Assembly (NCBI GenBank): GCA_000156295.1
Contig: DS999222.1
Location: forward strand, 64,370-128,369
DNA length: 64,000 nt
Direction: 5' to 3'
From: a marine gamma proteobacterium HTCC2148
Lineage (GTDB): Bacteria > Pseudomonadota > Gammaproteobacteria > Pseudomonadales > Halieaceae
The notes beneath the pieces were generated by a model that worked only from the letters and a program-made list of their open reading frames with translations, was not told the origin of the DNA and did not search any database. Within the stretch, counting starts at the first letter, position 1. Each line of letters opens with the position of its first letter. Both the position numbers and the translations under genes were made by a program. Positions 52,660 to 62,139 of the stretch are shown here, piece by piece.

Positions 52660-53310
52660 ATGACCCTCTTCGATATTCGTAAAAAGCGCGCAATTCCTAC
52701 TACTGAAACTGCTTTGCCCGGGAGACCAGAGGCCATACCGGTGCCTGCCAGTCATTATGTGAACGGTAACACCTTGGCAGGCCCCTTCCCGGAAGGTCTA
52801 CAATATGCCGTTTTCGGTATGGGCTGTTTCTGGGGTGTGGAGCGAATGTTCTGGCAACTGCCGGGCGTTTACTCCACCGCTGCCGGCTATGCCGCCGGAG
52901 TCACGCCCAATCCTACTTATCAGGAGGTGTGCAGCGGCAGGACCGGTCATAACGAAGTAGTACAAGTGGTTTATGACCCGGCGAAAATAAGCTATCAGCA
53001 GCTGCTCCAGACCTTTTGGGAAGGACATAACCCTACTCAGGGTATGCGTCAGGGCAACGATATGGGCACGCAATATCGTTCGGGAATCTATACCTTCTCG
53101 GACGAACAACTCGAGCTGGCGCAAAACTCAAAGCTCGAATTTCAGGGCGCGATCTCCAAGGCTGGATACGGCGAGATTACTACCGAAATTTTGCCAGCCC
53201 CCGAATTTTACTACGCCGAAGACTACCACCAGCAATACCTTGCGAAAAACGTGAACGGGTACTGCGGGCTTGGAGGAATCGGGGTCAGCTGTCCGGTTGG
53301 CGTGATCTGA
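52660..53310 (+). CDS. msrA: Peptide methionine sulfoxide reductase MsrA
   Basis: 216 residues from ATG 52660 with GGAG five bases upstream; the frame extends to 52630 but lacks a site. Catalytic C56 lies in the GCFWGVER motif, with [13 protein letters not shown] and [11 protein letters not shown], both typical. The C-terminal [18 protein letters not shown] holds the resolving cysteines. It reduces methionine-S-sulfoxide using thioredoxin in the cytoplasm. Length matches E. coli MsrA, with an N-terminal extension of about 50 residues before the core. Confidence 0.95.
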   Translation: MTLFDIRKKRAIPTTETALPGRPEAIPVPASHYVNGNTLAGPFPEGLQYAVFGMGCFWGVERMFWQLPGVYSTAAGYAAGVTPNPTYQEVCSGRTGHNEVVQVVYDPAKISYQQLLQTFWEGHNPTQGMRQGNDMGTQYRSGIYTFSDEQLELAQNSKLEFQGAISKAGYGEITTEILPAPEFYYAEDYHQQYLAKNVNGYCGLGGIGVSCPVGVI

Positions 53311-53439
53311 TTAGAAGTCGCTGTCGAATTCATCGAGCCTCGGCTCGCTCTGCGATGCTGCATCAGACCCGTCGCAGTGCCCCTTGTGGTGGCGGTTGCA
53401 TCCACAGTCTTCCATGATTTTCGCAACGCCGAACATCAT
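53311..53439 (-). CDS. Possible 42-residue Cys/His-rich protein
   Basis: An open frame from ATG 53439 (internal ATG 53415 gives 34 residues) ends at 53311. It contains CGCNRHHKGHCDGSD: three cysteines, three histidines and an acidic tail. The spacing is close to, but not the same as, the CDGSH iron-sulfur signature, with Asp where the final His should be. No clear ribosome-binding site is seen. It lies one base from the msrA stop on the opposite strand, before a decayed receptor gene. Too short to recognise a family. Confidence 0.35.
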   Translation of the reverse strand: MMFGVAKIMEDCGCNRHHKGHCDGSDAASQSEPRLDEFDSDF

Positions 53440-53480
53440 TAAAGGTACTTACTGGCAAGCGTTATCGATTGAGTAAATAA

Positions 53481-54163
53481 GAAGACGAGAACTGGGAGTT
53501 TGGATTCAAGCTGGATTTTTTGGATAGACGCTTAAGAATCAACAGCGCTATCTTCAATATGGATTACACAAACCGCCAGTTAACGACACTGGTGATTAAC
53601 CCTAATACCGGATCGCCGACGCCGGCGACGATCAACGCCGCGGAATCGACGATTCGTGGTGTTGAGTTGGAGACGACCTGGTTGCCAGTGGAGCGCTGGA
53701 TGTGCAGTTAACTCTGGCTTCTGCCGGGGAAGTACCGGCGGGCTGCCCCCGCAGTTCCCTGGTCGTCATTTCTGTTGACGAGTGCCCCAATGATCGCTCT
53801 GATGAAAATCTTCCAAGGTTGCCCCAAAAGACCTATATGTTGGCCGTTCAGTACGATTGGGAATCGGGCTTCGGTCTGTTTCAACCCAGGCTGCAAGCCA
53901 GTTTGAAGTTTGATATCGACTATTGCTTTGATTCCGCCAGTTGCAGAGCCGGCCTGTGGTTGGCAGATGAACAGTTCGAGCTGTGTGGTCGTATTGGCTG
54001 GGTTTCGCCAGAGAGTAAGTGGACCGGGGGGCTTTATGGCACCAACCTGACTGATGAGGACTATTTTATTGGTGGGACTGCGCTGGTGGAATCATCGGGT
54101 ATTGGCGGCTTTGTGCCGGTGGCACCGCGCATGTACGGGTTGGAATTGCAGTACAACTTTTAA
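53481..54163 (+). pseudogene. TonB-dependent receptor C-terminal remnant, frameshifted
   Basis: Two consecutive frames read as one TonB-dependent receptor barrel end. The first (53481-53711) begins with WEFGFKLDF-DRRLRINSAIF, as in GLKSDF-RLRLNAAFF of such receptors, and includes STIRGVELETTWLPVE. A single-base shift near 53694 moves the frame to LDVQLTLASAGE, continuing to the stop at 54163. The C-terminus LQYNF ends in the aromatic residue expected of outer-membrane barrels, and GGLYGTNLTDEDYFIGG is a typical final repeat. No plug domain, signal peptide or upstream portion is present; a stop precedes it at 53478. It is a decayed fragment of a receptor gene. Confidence 0.85.
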
Positions 54164-54170
54164 GGCTTCG

Positions 54171-54878
54171 CTAAAACAGCCTGCCAATTAAGCTGGTGAC
54201 CGCATTCTCCACCCGGAGGATGCGAGGCCCCAGGCTCACTGTCTGACAGCCAGCACTTTCCAGCTTTTCAATCTCGTAAGGTATGAAACCACCCTCTGGC
54301 CCGATAAAAAGTAGCGTTGGCATTGCGACGCCGCGCGGACAGGGGGGGTAGTCGCCAGGGTGGGCAAGTAAAGCCTGTTTGCCAGGCATGAGAACAGGTA
54401 GTTCGTCCTCTACGAAAGGCTTGAAACGTTTGTGTAGGTGAACGGCTGGCAGGCAAGTGTCGCGGGATTGCTCCAGGCCCTGTAACAGGTATTGCTCGAT
54501 GGCCTCTGGTTGCAGAACCGGCGTCTGCCAGAAGCTCTTTTCTACTCGATAACTATTGATCAAGTGTAACTCTCCCACCCCAAACTCTGCTGTTGAGCGC
54601 AAAATTCTGCGCAGCATTTTTGGTCTGGGTAGCGCCACGACAAGCGTTAGAGGCAGTTTGGCAGGCGCTTGTTGATCCAGCATCGGCTCCAGTACTGCTG
54701 CATTTTTATCGATGCTGATGATGGTTGCGTTGCCTATGCCGCCATTGATCTCACCGACCCGCACGGTATCTCCGCTGTCTTTGCCATGAACAGCCAGCAA
54801 ATGCTCGAGCCTGGCGCCAGTTATTTGCAGTTGACCGTTTTCGTTGCGGTCTTTGGCGGAGAACAGGAGCAGGTTCAA
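54171..54878 (-). CDS. rsmE: 16S rRNA (uracil(1498)-N3)-methyltransferase-like protein
   Basis: 235 residues of the RsmE SPOUT family. N-terminal PUA-like part (LEHLLAVHGKDSGDTVRVG), family patterns LVVALPRPKMLRRILRSTAE, and the knot motif LLFIGPEGGFIPYEIEKL followed by VSLGPRILRVENAV. It methylates N3 of U1498 in 16S rRNA. The sequence is distinct from the E. coli form, for instance in HLINSYRVEKSFWQ, so a related subfamily is likely. The start is TTG 54878; AAGG upstream lies at the end of rimO. It follows rimO by 5 bases. Confidence 0.85.
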   Translation of the reverse strand: MNLLLFSAKDRNENGQLQITGARLEHLLAVHGKDSGDTVRVGEINGGIGNATIISIDKNAAVLEPMLDQQAPAKLPLTLVVALPRPKMLRRILRSTAEFGVGELHLINSYRVEKSFWQTPVLQPEAIEQYLLQGLEQSRDTCLPAVHLHKRFKPFVEDELPVLMPGKQALLAHPGDYPPCPRGVAMPTLLFIGPEGGFIPYEIEKLESAGCQTVSLGPRILRVENAVTSLIGRLF

Positions 54879-54883
54879 TGGCC

Positions 54884-56209
54884 TTAACCTGCCCAGAGGT
54901 CGTATTCGTTGGCTGCGGTTACTTCAGCTTCAACCAGGTCACCCGGATTAAGGTCAGTGGCTCCATCGAGGAACACCTTGCCATCTATCTCTGGCGCGTC
55001 TGCCGATGAGCGCCCGATCGCTCCCTCGCTATCCACTTCGTCGATTAATATCTCGATCGTGGAGCCCAACTTTTGTTGCAGCTTGGCGGTACTAATTTCT
55101 TGCTGCAGTGCCATGAAACGCTCCCAGCGCTCCTGCTTTAATTCTTCGGGCACGTGATTCGGGAGGTCGTTGGCCCTGGCTCCCTTCACTGGTGAGTACT
55201 GGAAACAGCCTACCCGATCTAACTGGGCCTCGTCGATGAAGTCGAGCAGGATGTCAAAGTCCTTATCGGTCTCGCCTGGAAAGCCCACAATGAAGGTACT
55301 GCGCAAAGTGATATCAGGACAGACCGACCGCCAGGCCTGAATGCGTTCCAGCGACTTTTCGGCTGCGGCGGGGCGCTTCATGCGTTTGAGCACGTCAGGG
55401 CTGCCGTGTTGTAAAGGAACATCCAGATAAGGAAGTATCTTGCCCTCGGCCATGAGTGGAATGACCTTGTCCACGTGCGGATAGGGATACACATAATGAA
55501 GCCTGACCCAGACACCAAAATCAGCGAGGGCTTCGCACAGCTGTTGCATATGGGTTTTCAGCGGTCTTCCGTTCCAGAACCCGGTGCGAAATTTAGTATC
55601 GATGCCATAGGCACTGGTGTCCTGTGAAATCACCAGTAGCTCCCTCACGCCAGCGCGCACCAGTCTTTCTGCCTCTTCCATGACATCGCCGATAGGGCGA
55701 CTTACCAGATCACCTCTCATGTCTGGAATGATGCAGAAACTGCAGCGATGGTTGCAGCCCTCGGATATTTTCAGATAGGCATAATGACGGGGTGTCAGCT
55801 TTATGCCTTGAGGGGGTACCAGATCAGTATAGGGATCGTGGTGTGGGTTTGGGGGTACGTATTCGTGCACAGCGCCGACTACTTCTTCATAGGCGGCCGG
55901 GCCACTCACGGCAAGTACCTTGGGGTGTAACTCCATGATCGAATTGGCATCGTCGCCCTTGCCCATGCAGCCAGTCACAATCACTTTGCCGTTTTCGCTT
56001 ATCGCTTCGCCAATGGCGTCCAATGACTCCTGCTTGGCGCTGTCGATAAAACCACAGGTGTTCACCACCACGACTTCGGCGTCCTGGTAGCTGGGTACGA
56101 TATCGTAACCGTCCATCTTGAGCTGGGTGAGAATGCGTTCTGAATCCACCAGGGCTTTGGGGCAGCCCAGGCTGATAAAGCCCACCTTTTGCTTGTCCGG
56201 GTTGTTCAT
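54884..56209 (-). CDS. rimO: Ribosomal protein S12 methylthiotransferase RimO
   Basis: 441 residues from ATG 56209; the longer frame upstream has no support. MTTase cluster cysteines C16 ([12 protein letters not shown]), C52 (NTCGFID) and C81 (GCMGKG), radical-SAM cluster C152, C156 and C159 in [13 protein letters not shown], and a C-terminal TRAM domain are all present. The ALVDSE signature separates RimO from MiaB. It modifies the aspartate of protein S12 in the decoding centre. Length is standard. Confidence 0.95.
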   Translation of the reverse strand: MNNPDKQKVGFISLGCPKALVDSERILTQLKMDGYDIVPSYQDAEVVVVNTCGFIDSAKQESLDAIGEAISENGKVIVTGCMGKGDDANSIMELHPKVLAVSGPAAYEEVVGAVHEYVPPNPHHDPYTDLVPPQGIKLTPRHYAYLKISEGCNHRCSFCIIPDMRGDLVSRPIGDVMEEAERLVRAGVRELLVISQDTSAYGIDTKFRTGFWNGRPLKTHMQQLCEALADFGVWVRLHYVYPYPHVDKVIPLMAEGKILPYLDVPLQHGSPDVLKRMKRPAAAEKSLERIQAWRSVCPDITLRSTFIVGFPGETDKDFDILLDFIDEAQLDRVGCFQYSPVKGARANDLPNHVPEELKQERWERFMALQQEISTAKLQQKLGSTIEILIDEVDSEGAIGRSSADAPEIDGKVFLDGATDLNPGDLVEAEVTAANEYDLWAG

Positions 56210-56304
56210 GGGAGCGTGTGCCCAGTTGCGAGAAGGGGCGCATTGTAACGCAGCACTCGGGCAAGATGCCAAGCGAACAGAGGCACCCTGGCGGGTGCCC
56301 TGAT

Positions 56305-57486
56305 TTAGCTCAGGTTGGCGATCTCTTCGCCCAGTACCTGCAGGAATCGAGCACCGACTGCACCATCGATCACCCGGTGATCGCAGGCGAGAGTGGCGCT
56401 GATTCGCGTGGCAATGCCAATTTCCCCATCCTTCACCACCGGCTTTTGTTCCGCTTTACCAAGCGCAAGAATTGCACCCATAGGGGGATTAATAATGGCG
56501 GTGAAGCTGCTGACGCCAAACATGCCCAGGTTCGAGACAGTGAAACTGCCGTCACTGAGATCTTCTCGCGTCAGTTTGCCGTCTTTGGCTTTCTGGGCCA
56601 GAGCTGCCGTTGCCTGAGCAATTTCTGCAGCAGACAGGTTTTGAGCCGCGCGAATGGTCGCGGGGTATAGGCCGTCATCGGTTGCGATGGCAACGGATAC
56701 GTTAGCGTCGCTGAATTGGTGAATAGCGTTATCAATCATGTTGATATTAAGTTTTGGTTCGCGCATTAATGCCTTGGAGACGCAGCTGACGATGAGGTCA
56801 TTCACTGAAATGCGTGTATCGTCCGAGGCGTTGTGTGATGCCCGGTGCGCAAGCAGTCCGTCCAGGTCGTATTCGACGGTCAGGTAGTAGTGGGGTATTT
56901 GCTGCTTTGCTTCGGTGAGGCGCTTGGCAATTGTCTGGCGTGTCGCAGACAGGGGAATGACTTCAACATTAGCGGCGGTGCCGCCCGCATCGCCTGCGCT
57001 GGCAGCAGCGCGAACATCATCTTCGGTGATGCGTCCGCGACGCCCGGTACCGGTAACCCCATTCAGGTCGACTTCGAGCTCCTGGGCGAGATTGCGTACC
57101 GCGGGGGTCGAGCGCGTTGCTGCATCGCCACCCGGCGCCGCAGCAGGGGCACTGGCCTCTGCTGGTTTAGCTTCTGCAGACCCACTTTCAGCGGCGCCCG
57201 AAAAGTCAGCAATAAACGCGTCGATGGCGGCATCATCAATGGCAGCATCAGCGATGATGCCCAACAAGGCGCCCACCGGATGAGCGTCGCCTTCTTCGGC
57301 GACGATACGGCGTAATACCCCATCAACCGGCGATTCCCAGACGTTTACGATCTTGTCAGATTCCATTTCAAGGATTTCTTCACCTTTGGTGACGCTATCG
57401 CCCACCGCTTTGTTCCAGACATTCACGGTGCCTTCGATCATTTCAATGCCCCACTTGGGCACTGCAATGGCGTAAATCTCGCTCAT
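56305..57486 (-). CDS. 2-oxo-acid dehydrogenase E2 (dihydrolipoamide acyltransferase)
   Basis: 393 residues. An N-terminal lipoyl domain has lipoylated K45 in [13 protein letters not shown], an Ala/Pro-rich linker and a peripheral subunit-binding domain ([20 protein letters not shown]), then a catalytic domain ending in [13 protein letters not shown] with H370 and D374. It transfers the acyl group to CoA and forms the complex core. It overlaps E1 beta by four bases. The E3 component is absent from the window. The acyl substrate (acetoin, pyruvate or branched-chain oxo-acid) is not evident. Confidence 0.92.
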   Translation of the reverse strand: MSEIYAIAVPKWGIEMIEGTVNVWNKAVGDSVTKGEEILEMESDKIVNVWESPVDGVLRRIVAEEGDAHPVGALLGIIADAAIDDAAIDAFIADFSGAAESGSAEAKPAEASAPAAAPGGDAATRSTPAVRNLAQELEVDLNGVTGTGRRGRITEDDVRAAASAGDAGGTAANVEVIPLSATRQTIAKRLTEAKQQIPHYYLTVEYDLDGLLAHRASHNASDDTRISVNDLIVSCVSKALMREPKLNINMIDNAIHQFSDANVSVAIATDDGLYPATIRAAQNLSAAEIAQATAALAQKAKDGKLTREDLSDGSFTVSNLGMFGVSSFTAIINPPMGAILALGKAEQKPVVKDGEIGIATRISATLACDHRVIDGAVGARFLQVLGEEIANLS

Positions 57487-58487
57487 GCCATGGTCCCCTT
57501 GATTGCGGCGATGATTTTGCTCGAGTCTGGTATGTAGGAAGCTTCCAACTCAGGAGAGAAGGGGGTAGGGCTGTGCGGCGCACAAACCTGCTTGATCGGA
57601 CCCTTGAGCGAGCTAAATGCTTTATCTGCGGCAAGCGCGGCGATATCGGCAGTTAGGCCGCAGCGAGGTGGTGCCTCGTCCACTACCACCAGTCTGCCGG
57701 TGGCCTCGACACTCTCAAGAATTGCGTTGGTGTCCAGCGGCGAACTGGTGCGTGGATCAATGAGGTCGCAGCTGATGCCTTCGGCTTCCAGTGCGTCGAT
57801 CGCCTGGGCAGCCTTGGGTACCATCTGGCCGAAGGCAACGACGGTGCAGTCGTCGCCCTCACGCAAAAAGGAGGCTTCTCCAAAGGGAATGGTATACATC
57901 TCGTCGGGGACCTCGCAGGCCTCTTGGTAAAGTACCTTAGGTTCGAAGAACAGTACCGGGTCATCGTCCTGAATGGCTTGAAGCATCAAACCTTTGGCGT
58001 CGTAGGCGTTGGAAGGAATAACGACCTTCAGTCCGGGAAAGGAAGTCATCACCTGGTACATAGACTGACTATGCTGACCCGCGGCGCTAAAGCCACCGCC
58101 GGCGGCAAAGCGAATCACCGCAGGACAGCGGCTTTTGCCACCAAACATGTAGCGAAACTTGCCCATTTGGTTGACGATCTGGTCCATGCAAACGCCAATA
58201 AAATCGGCGAACATAATTTCAGCGACAGGCCTCATGCCCATGAGTGCGGCACCCGAGGCTGCGCCCACGATCGCCGACTCGGAAATGGGGGTATCGATAC
58301 AGCGGTCTGGTCCAAAGGCCTGGTAGAGGCCTGATGTAACGCCAAATACGCCGCCCACGGTTCCGGTTTCACCCGGCGCACCGTTGCAGCCGGCTACATC
58401 TTCACCAATGACGAATACTGAGTCGTCGGCTGCCATCGCCTGGTGCAGGGCTTCGTTGATGGCATCTCGCATTGTTTTCTCGGCCAT
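57483..58487 (-). CDS. 2-oxo-acid dehydrogenase E1 beta subunit
   Basis: 334 residues from ATG 58487, with GGGAG upstream. Features include VFVIGEDV, GAASGAALMGMRPVAEIMFA, GGGFSAAGQHSQS and SNAYDAKGLMLQAI of the transketolase-like beta subunit. It binds thiamine diphosphate with E1 alpha at the interface. Order E1 alpha, E1 beta, E2 with short gaps matches acetoin- or pyruvate-dehydrogenase-type operons of Gram-negative bacteria. Confidence 0.93.
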   Translation of the reverse strand: MAEKTMRDAINEALHQAMAADDSVFVIGEDVAGCNGAPGETGTVGGVFGVTSGLYQAFGPDRCIDTPISESAIVGAASGAALMGMRPVAEIMFADFIGVCMDQIVNQMGKFRYMFGGKSRCPAVIRFAAGGGFSAAGQHSQSMYQVMTSFPGLKVVIPSNAYDAKGLMLQAIQDDDPVLFFEPKVLYQEACEVPDEMYTIPFGEASFLREGDDCTVVAFGQMVPKAAQAIDALEAEGISCDLIDPRTSSPLDTNAILESVEATGRLVVVDEAPPRCGLTADIAALAADKAFSSLKGPIKQVCAPHSPTPFSPELEASYIPDSSKIIAAIKGTMA

Positions 58488-58503
58488 GATTATTCTCCCG
58501 GTT

Positions 58504-59484
58504 TCAGCTGGCTGCGCCATAGTTGATGTAAACGTCAGCAGTTACCTGCTCTGGTGTTGGTCGTGCAGCAGCCTTGGCATCGACAACGGACTGCTCGATG
58601 ACTGCCATTACCTCGGCATCGACTGCGTCCAGCTCTTCTGCTGATATCTCACCGGTTTCCGCCATGCGAGCGCGGAAATTTTTCAGGCAATCAGAGTTCT
58701 CTCGCAAGTCCTCTAGTTCACCCTCGGCGCGATAGTATTGTGGGTCGCCGACAAAGTGACCGTGGAATCGTCCTGTCTCCGCGAAAACTCCGGCGGGGCC
58801 TTTGCCCGAGCGGGCGTGTTCGATGGCTTTGCCAGCAGCTTCATAAACGGAGAAAAAATCAGCACCGTCCGCTTCAAATACCGGAAATCCAAACGCTTCA
58901 GTACGGGCTTTTAAATCGTCACAACCGACGGCATAACTGATGTTGGTGTGTTCCGAGTAATAGTTGTTTTCGATGACAAATACGGCAGGAACTTCGAGCA
59001 CAACCGCGAGATTCATAGCCTCGAAGCAGGTGCCCTGGTTGACAGAGCCATCGCCAGAGAACGAAATGGCGACCTTGCCATTTTTGCGGATCTTGGCGGC
59101 CAGTGCTGCGCCTACAGAAATGGGAGGCCCGCCGGCAACGATTCCGTTTGCGCCCAGGATGCCTTTGTCGACATCGGCAACGTGCATGCTGCCGCCCTTG
59201 CCTTTGCAAAGGCCTTCAGAGGAACCCCAGAGTTCTTTCATCATCCCCGGTACGTCCGCGCCTTTGGCGATACAGTGCCCGTGTCCCCTATGGGTGCTGA
59301 TGATGGCGTCTTCATCGGAGAGATGCTCACAAATGCCGACGGCATTGGCTTCCTGTCCAGTGTAAAGGTGGGTGAAGCCAGCGATCTGGCCGTTCATGAT
59401 TTCGGTGTGAGCGCGCTCTTCAAATTCGCGGATGGTTTTCATCATGCGATATGCGCGCAGCAGGTCCTCTTTGTCCAGGCTCAT
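58504..59484 (-). CDS. 2-oxo-acid dehydrogenase E1 alpha subunit
   Basis: 326 residues with ATG 59484 preceded by GAGGAG. THRGHGHCIAKGAD, the thiamine-diphosphate motif GDGSVNQGTCFEAMN ending in IENN, and GKGPAGVFAETGRFHGH are canonical. It performs decarboxylation of the oxo-acid. It is the first gene of the E1 alpha-E1 beta-E2 operon, 16 bases before E1 beta. The sequence is closer to acetoin/pyruvate E1 alpha than to branched-chain forms, judged by eye; specificity is uncertain. Confidence 0.92.
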   Translation of the reverse strand: MSLDKEDLLRAYRMMKTIREFEERAHTEIMNGQIAGFTHLYTGQEANAVGICEHLSDEDAIISTHRGHGHCIAKGADVPGMMKELWGSSEGLCKGKGGSMHVADVDKGILGANGIVAGGPPISVGAALAAKIRKNGKVAISFSGDGSVNQGTCFEAMNLAVVLEVPAVFVIENNYYSEHTNISYAVGCDDLKARTEAFGFPVFEADGADFFSVYEAAGKAIEHARSGKGPAGVFAETGRFHGHFVGDPQYYRAEGELEDLRENSDCLKNFRARMAETGEISAEELDAVDAEVMAVIEQSVVDAKAAARPTPEQVTADVYINYGAAS

Positions 59485-59546
59485 GCTGATCTCCTCATTG
59501 GATCGTGTAAGTTGGCTTGTTATTTGTATGCGTTGGAACCGGGCGC

Positions 59547-60296
59547 TTATAGCGTATTCATTGCCCAGCGGATGCCACGGCGCAATAACTCGTAGTACTC
59601 CGTGGTTTTCCAGGCGCCGAACTCGGGCTCTGGATATTCTTCAATATGGGGCTGCATATCGTACTTGCCGCGACAGTGCCCCAGGGTTAAATAAAGTACT
59701 TCGCCGTCACCGTAGGGGCGAAGATACATACAGGACCGGGGTTCATCGCTGGTCCATTGATCGTGTACAAAGGATTCGGTGACGCCGTTCCAATGGGTGT
59801 GCAACAGCATAGTTTGCTCACCGTGATGTTCGCTCAGGTAGAGTTCGTCATCCACAGTAAAGGTTGAGATGTCCTTGACCAATGGATGGTCGGGCGCACT
59901 CACTTCTACATCATAGGGTTGTATAGGCGGGTGGGAGAGAAACTGGCTACCTAACATATCCATGAAAGCGTCATTCTCACGCGGACAATCAACGCTGCCA
60001 TCCTCCAGAAAACGCAGAATGGAATTGGTGCCATGCAGTGCAAACCAGCGACCACCAGCTTGCATGTATTCGCACAGCTTTTCGGTCTCCGCAGCGCTGG
60101 GCATGACGTCGCAGGTGTACGTGATGACAAAATCTGCCGCGCAAATAGTTTCTATATCTGAATAGTCAGCGCCTACTGATACTTTCAGGCGCGGCTGATC
60201 TGCCAGGAGTTTCAGTATCTCCAGGCGGGCATAGTCGATATTGTGATACTTGCCGCCGGCTACGAAGTAGACGTCTAATCTGTCGCTTTTTCCCAT
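59547..60296 (-). CDS. ThuA-like (class I glutamine amidotransferase-like) protein
   Basis: 249 residues from ATG 60296; the frame is open a few codons longer. DVYFVAGGKYHNIDYARLEI, AADFVITYTCDV, GGRWFALHGTNS and the C-terminal VLYLTLGHCRGKYDM match ThuA-domain proteins, which have a flavodoxin-like amidotransferase fold but commonly lack the Cys-His-Glu triad; Cys is not in the nucleophile elbow here (ALHGT). Function in sugar or cofactor metabolism is uncertain. It precedes the E1 alpha gene by 62 bases on the same strand. Confidence 0.8.
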   Translation of the reverse strand: MGKSDRLDVYFVAGGKYHNIDYARLEILKLLADQPRLKVSVGADYSDIETICAADFVITYTCDVMPSAAETEKLCEYMQAGGRWFALHGTNSILRFLEDGSVDCPRENDAFMDMLGSQFLSHPPIQPYDVEVSAPDHPLVKDISTFTVDDELYLSEHHGEQTMLLHTHWNGVTESFVHDQWTSDEPRSCMYLRPYGDGEVLYLTLGHCRGKYDMQPHIEEYPEPEFGAWKTTEYYELLRRGIRWAMNTL

Positions 60297-60421
60297 CGTT
60301 ATTATGTCGTCCCGCACAAAGGTTGAGTTTGCTGTATCGAAGGCCTAGATATTGGACTCTGCAGGAGCGACCAACCAGTTCTCGAACAAATGACATTTAT
60401 TAGGTGTGGAGGGAAACTATC

Positions 60422-60499
60422 ATGGCCCTTGAATTAAAACAAACACAATTGACTGTTTTTTTTGCCCATGATTCCAAGCGCAAAACTTGTGCAGTCTGA
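60422..60499 (+). CDS. Possible 25-residue leader peptide ORF
   Basis: ATG 60422 follows a near-perfect GGAGGG (60407-60412) at nine bases. The frame is 25 codons, ending at 60499, 42 bases before the enoyl-CoA hydratase start. It includes a run of eight T bases (60466-60473) that encodes Val-Phe-Phe. The strong ribosome-binding site is the best evidence that it is translated; a regulatory upstream ORF is plausible. Confidence 0.38.
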   Translation: MALELKQTQLTVFFAHDSKRKTCAV

Positions 60500-60541
60500 T
60501 GCGGGTTCTTAAACTGATGGCCTTTAGCCTGGAGTGTATCA

Positions 60542-61315
60542 ATGAGCGTATCGATCGTGACACAGGGGCGCATCACTGTGATCACCCTGAGTCGCCCGCA
60601 AGTACGAAACGCGGTAGACGGGCCAACCGCTAGCGCTCTGGCAGAGGCGTTTCACGCTTTTGATCGGGATGAGGGTAGTGATGTGGCGGTATTTTACGGC
60701 GCTAACGGCACGTTCTGTGCGGGTGCCGACCTTAAAGCCGTTGCGGCCCAGGAGGGCATTAATCCCCTTTCGGAGCTTGGAAATGGCCCTATGGGGCCTT
60801 CGCGCATGTTACTTGGCAAGCCGGTGATTGCTGCGATTTCCGGCCATGCGGTCGCCGGTGGTTTGGAGTTGGCGCTGTGGTGTGACTTGAGAGTGGTGGA
60901 GCAAAATGCGGTGATGGGAGTGTTCTGCCGACGCTGGGGTGTCCCGTTGATAGATGGGGGAACGGTGCGTTTGCCCCGATTGATCGGTCATAGTCGGGCC
61001 ATGGATTTGATCCTCACCGGACGCCCGGTTTCTGCCGATGAGGCGCTGTCCATGGGTTTGGCCAACCGGGTTGTTCCTGACGGGGGTGCGCTGCAGGCTG
61101 CTCTATCATTGGCAGAGCAATTAGTGGGCTTTCCCCAGAACTGCCTGCGCTCTGATCGACTCAGCGCCTGCGAGCAATGGGACCTGCCCTACCCGGAGGC
61201 AATGGCGAACGAGTTTAGCCGCGGCGTGCAGGTCATCGATTCAAAGGAGACAGTGACAGGCGCAACGAGGTTTGCGTCTGGCAAGGGCAGGCATGGAAAT
61301 TTCGAGGATATATAA
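60542..61315 (+). CDS. Enoyl-CoA hydratase/isomerase family protein
   Basis: 257 residues of the crotonase fold. Oxyanion-hole regions FCAGADLKAV and AISGHAVAGGLELALWCDL are present, with the first catalytic-type Glu in GGLELAL. The region of the second Glu of classical hydratases reads FCRRWGVPLIDGGTVRLPRL and seems not to keep it, so a non-hydratase activity is possible. It processes an acyl-CoA in the cytoplasm. The sulfurtransferase gene follows after 23 bases, but the functional link is not obvious. Confidence 0.85.
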   Translation: MSVSIVTQGRITVITLSRPQVRNAVDGPTASALAEAFHAFDRDEGSDVAVFYGANGTFCAGADLKAVAAQEGINPLSELGNGPMGPSRMLLGKPVIAAISGHAVAGGLELALWCDLRVVEQNAVMGVFCRRWGVPLIDGGTVRLPRLIGHSRAMDLILTGRPVSADEALSMGLANRVVPDGGALQAALSLAEQLVGFPQNCLRSDRLSACEQWDLPYPEAMANEFSRGVQVIDSKETVTGATRFASGKGRHGNFEDI

Positions 61316-61338
61316 GTTTAATCCGGGGAGTAGTGACC

Positions 61339-62139
61339 TTGCGTGATGATTTGTTAATAGAGGCCGACGACCTGCTGGCTGAGCGGGACGCGGTCATTGT
61401 TGACTGCAGGTTCTCGCTTGCAGACCCACTTGAAGGCAGCAGGCTCTACCAGACCGGTCATATCCCGGGGGCGCACTACCTGGATCTGAATCAGGATTTG
61501 TCGTCTCCGGTGCAGCAGCAGGGTGGTCGCCACCCTCTGCCGGACCCGCTGTTGCTGGCGGAGCGCCTGGCAGTTTGCGGGATCGGACCCACGACAAGCG
61601 TAATAGCTTACGATGACACCCGCTTGGCCTATGCCTCAAGGTTGTGGTGGCTGATGCGCAGTATGGGTTACTGTCAGCCGAAGCTACTGAATGGCGGCTA
61701 CCGAGCCTGGTTGGAAGCGGGCGGTGTGCCAGCAGTAGGTGAAATTGCTGTGAGCAAGGTTGCCACTGGCGGAGGTAGTCTGACAGGCTTTTGTGATATT
61801 GATGGTCTGCGTGCCCTGCAATCCGAGGGCTGCACGCTGGTGGATTCTCGAGAGGAGCGACGTTATCGGGGGTTGGAAGAGCCTATTGACCCCGTGGCTG
61901 GACATATCCCCGGCGCGGTCAATCATCCCTGGCAAAGTGTCACCGACCAGCAGGGCAGGGTTTTATCTGAGCAGGAGCTACGTGTTCATTGGGGGGAGAG
62001 CCTGGAAGCAGAGTCATTGGTGATTTATTGCGGTTCCGGTGTCACCGCCTGTGTGAACCTGTTTTCCCTCGCTTTGTTGGGCAGGGATGACCCTGTTCTC
62101 TATGCGGGTAGCTGGAGCGATTGGTGCAGCCGTTTGTAA
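61339..62139 (+). CDS. sseA: 3-mercaptopyruvate sulfurtransferase (tandem rhodanese)
   Basis: 266 residues from TTG 61339, eight bases after GGGGAG; a GTG at 61333 is too close to that site. Two rhodanese domains: an inactive first (DCRFSLADPLEGSRLYQTGH, with HPLPDP) and an active second with catalytic C231 in YCGSGVTACVN. The CGSGVTA loop is diagnostic for mercaptopyruvate sulfurtransferase rather than thiosulfate sulfurtransferase. It moves sulfur from 3-mercaptopyruvate to acceptors such as cyanide or thiols. Confidence 0.9.
   Translation: MRDDLLIEADDLLAERDAVIVDCRFSLADPLEGSRLYQTGHIPGAHYLDLNQDLSSPVQQQGGRHPLPDPLLLAERLAVCGIGPTTSVIAYDDTRLAYASRLWWLMRSMGYCQPKLLNGGYRAWLEAGGVPAVGEIAVSKVATGGGSLTGFCDIDGLRALQSEGCTLVDSREERRYRGLEEPIDPVAGHIPGAVNHPWQSVTDQQGRVLSEQELRVHWGESLEAESLVIYCGSGVTACVNLFSLALLGRDDPVLYAGSWSDWCSRL

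Noticed and set aside
60466-60473. T run of eight as an intrinsic terminator
   Set aside because: No GC-rich stem precedes it, and it lies inside a frame with a strong ribosome-binding site.
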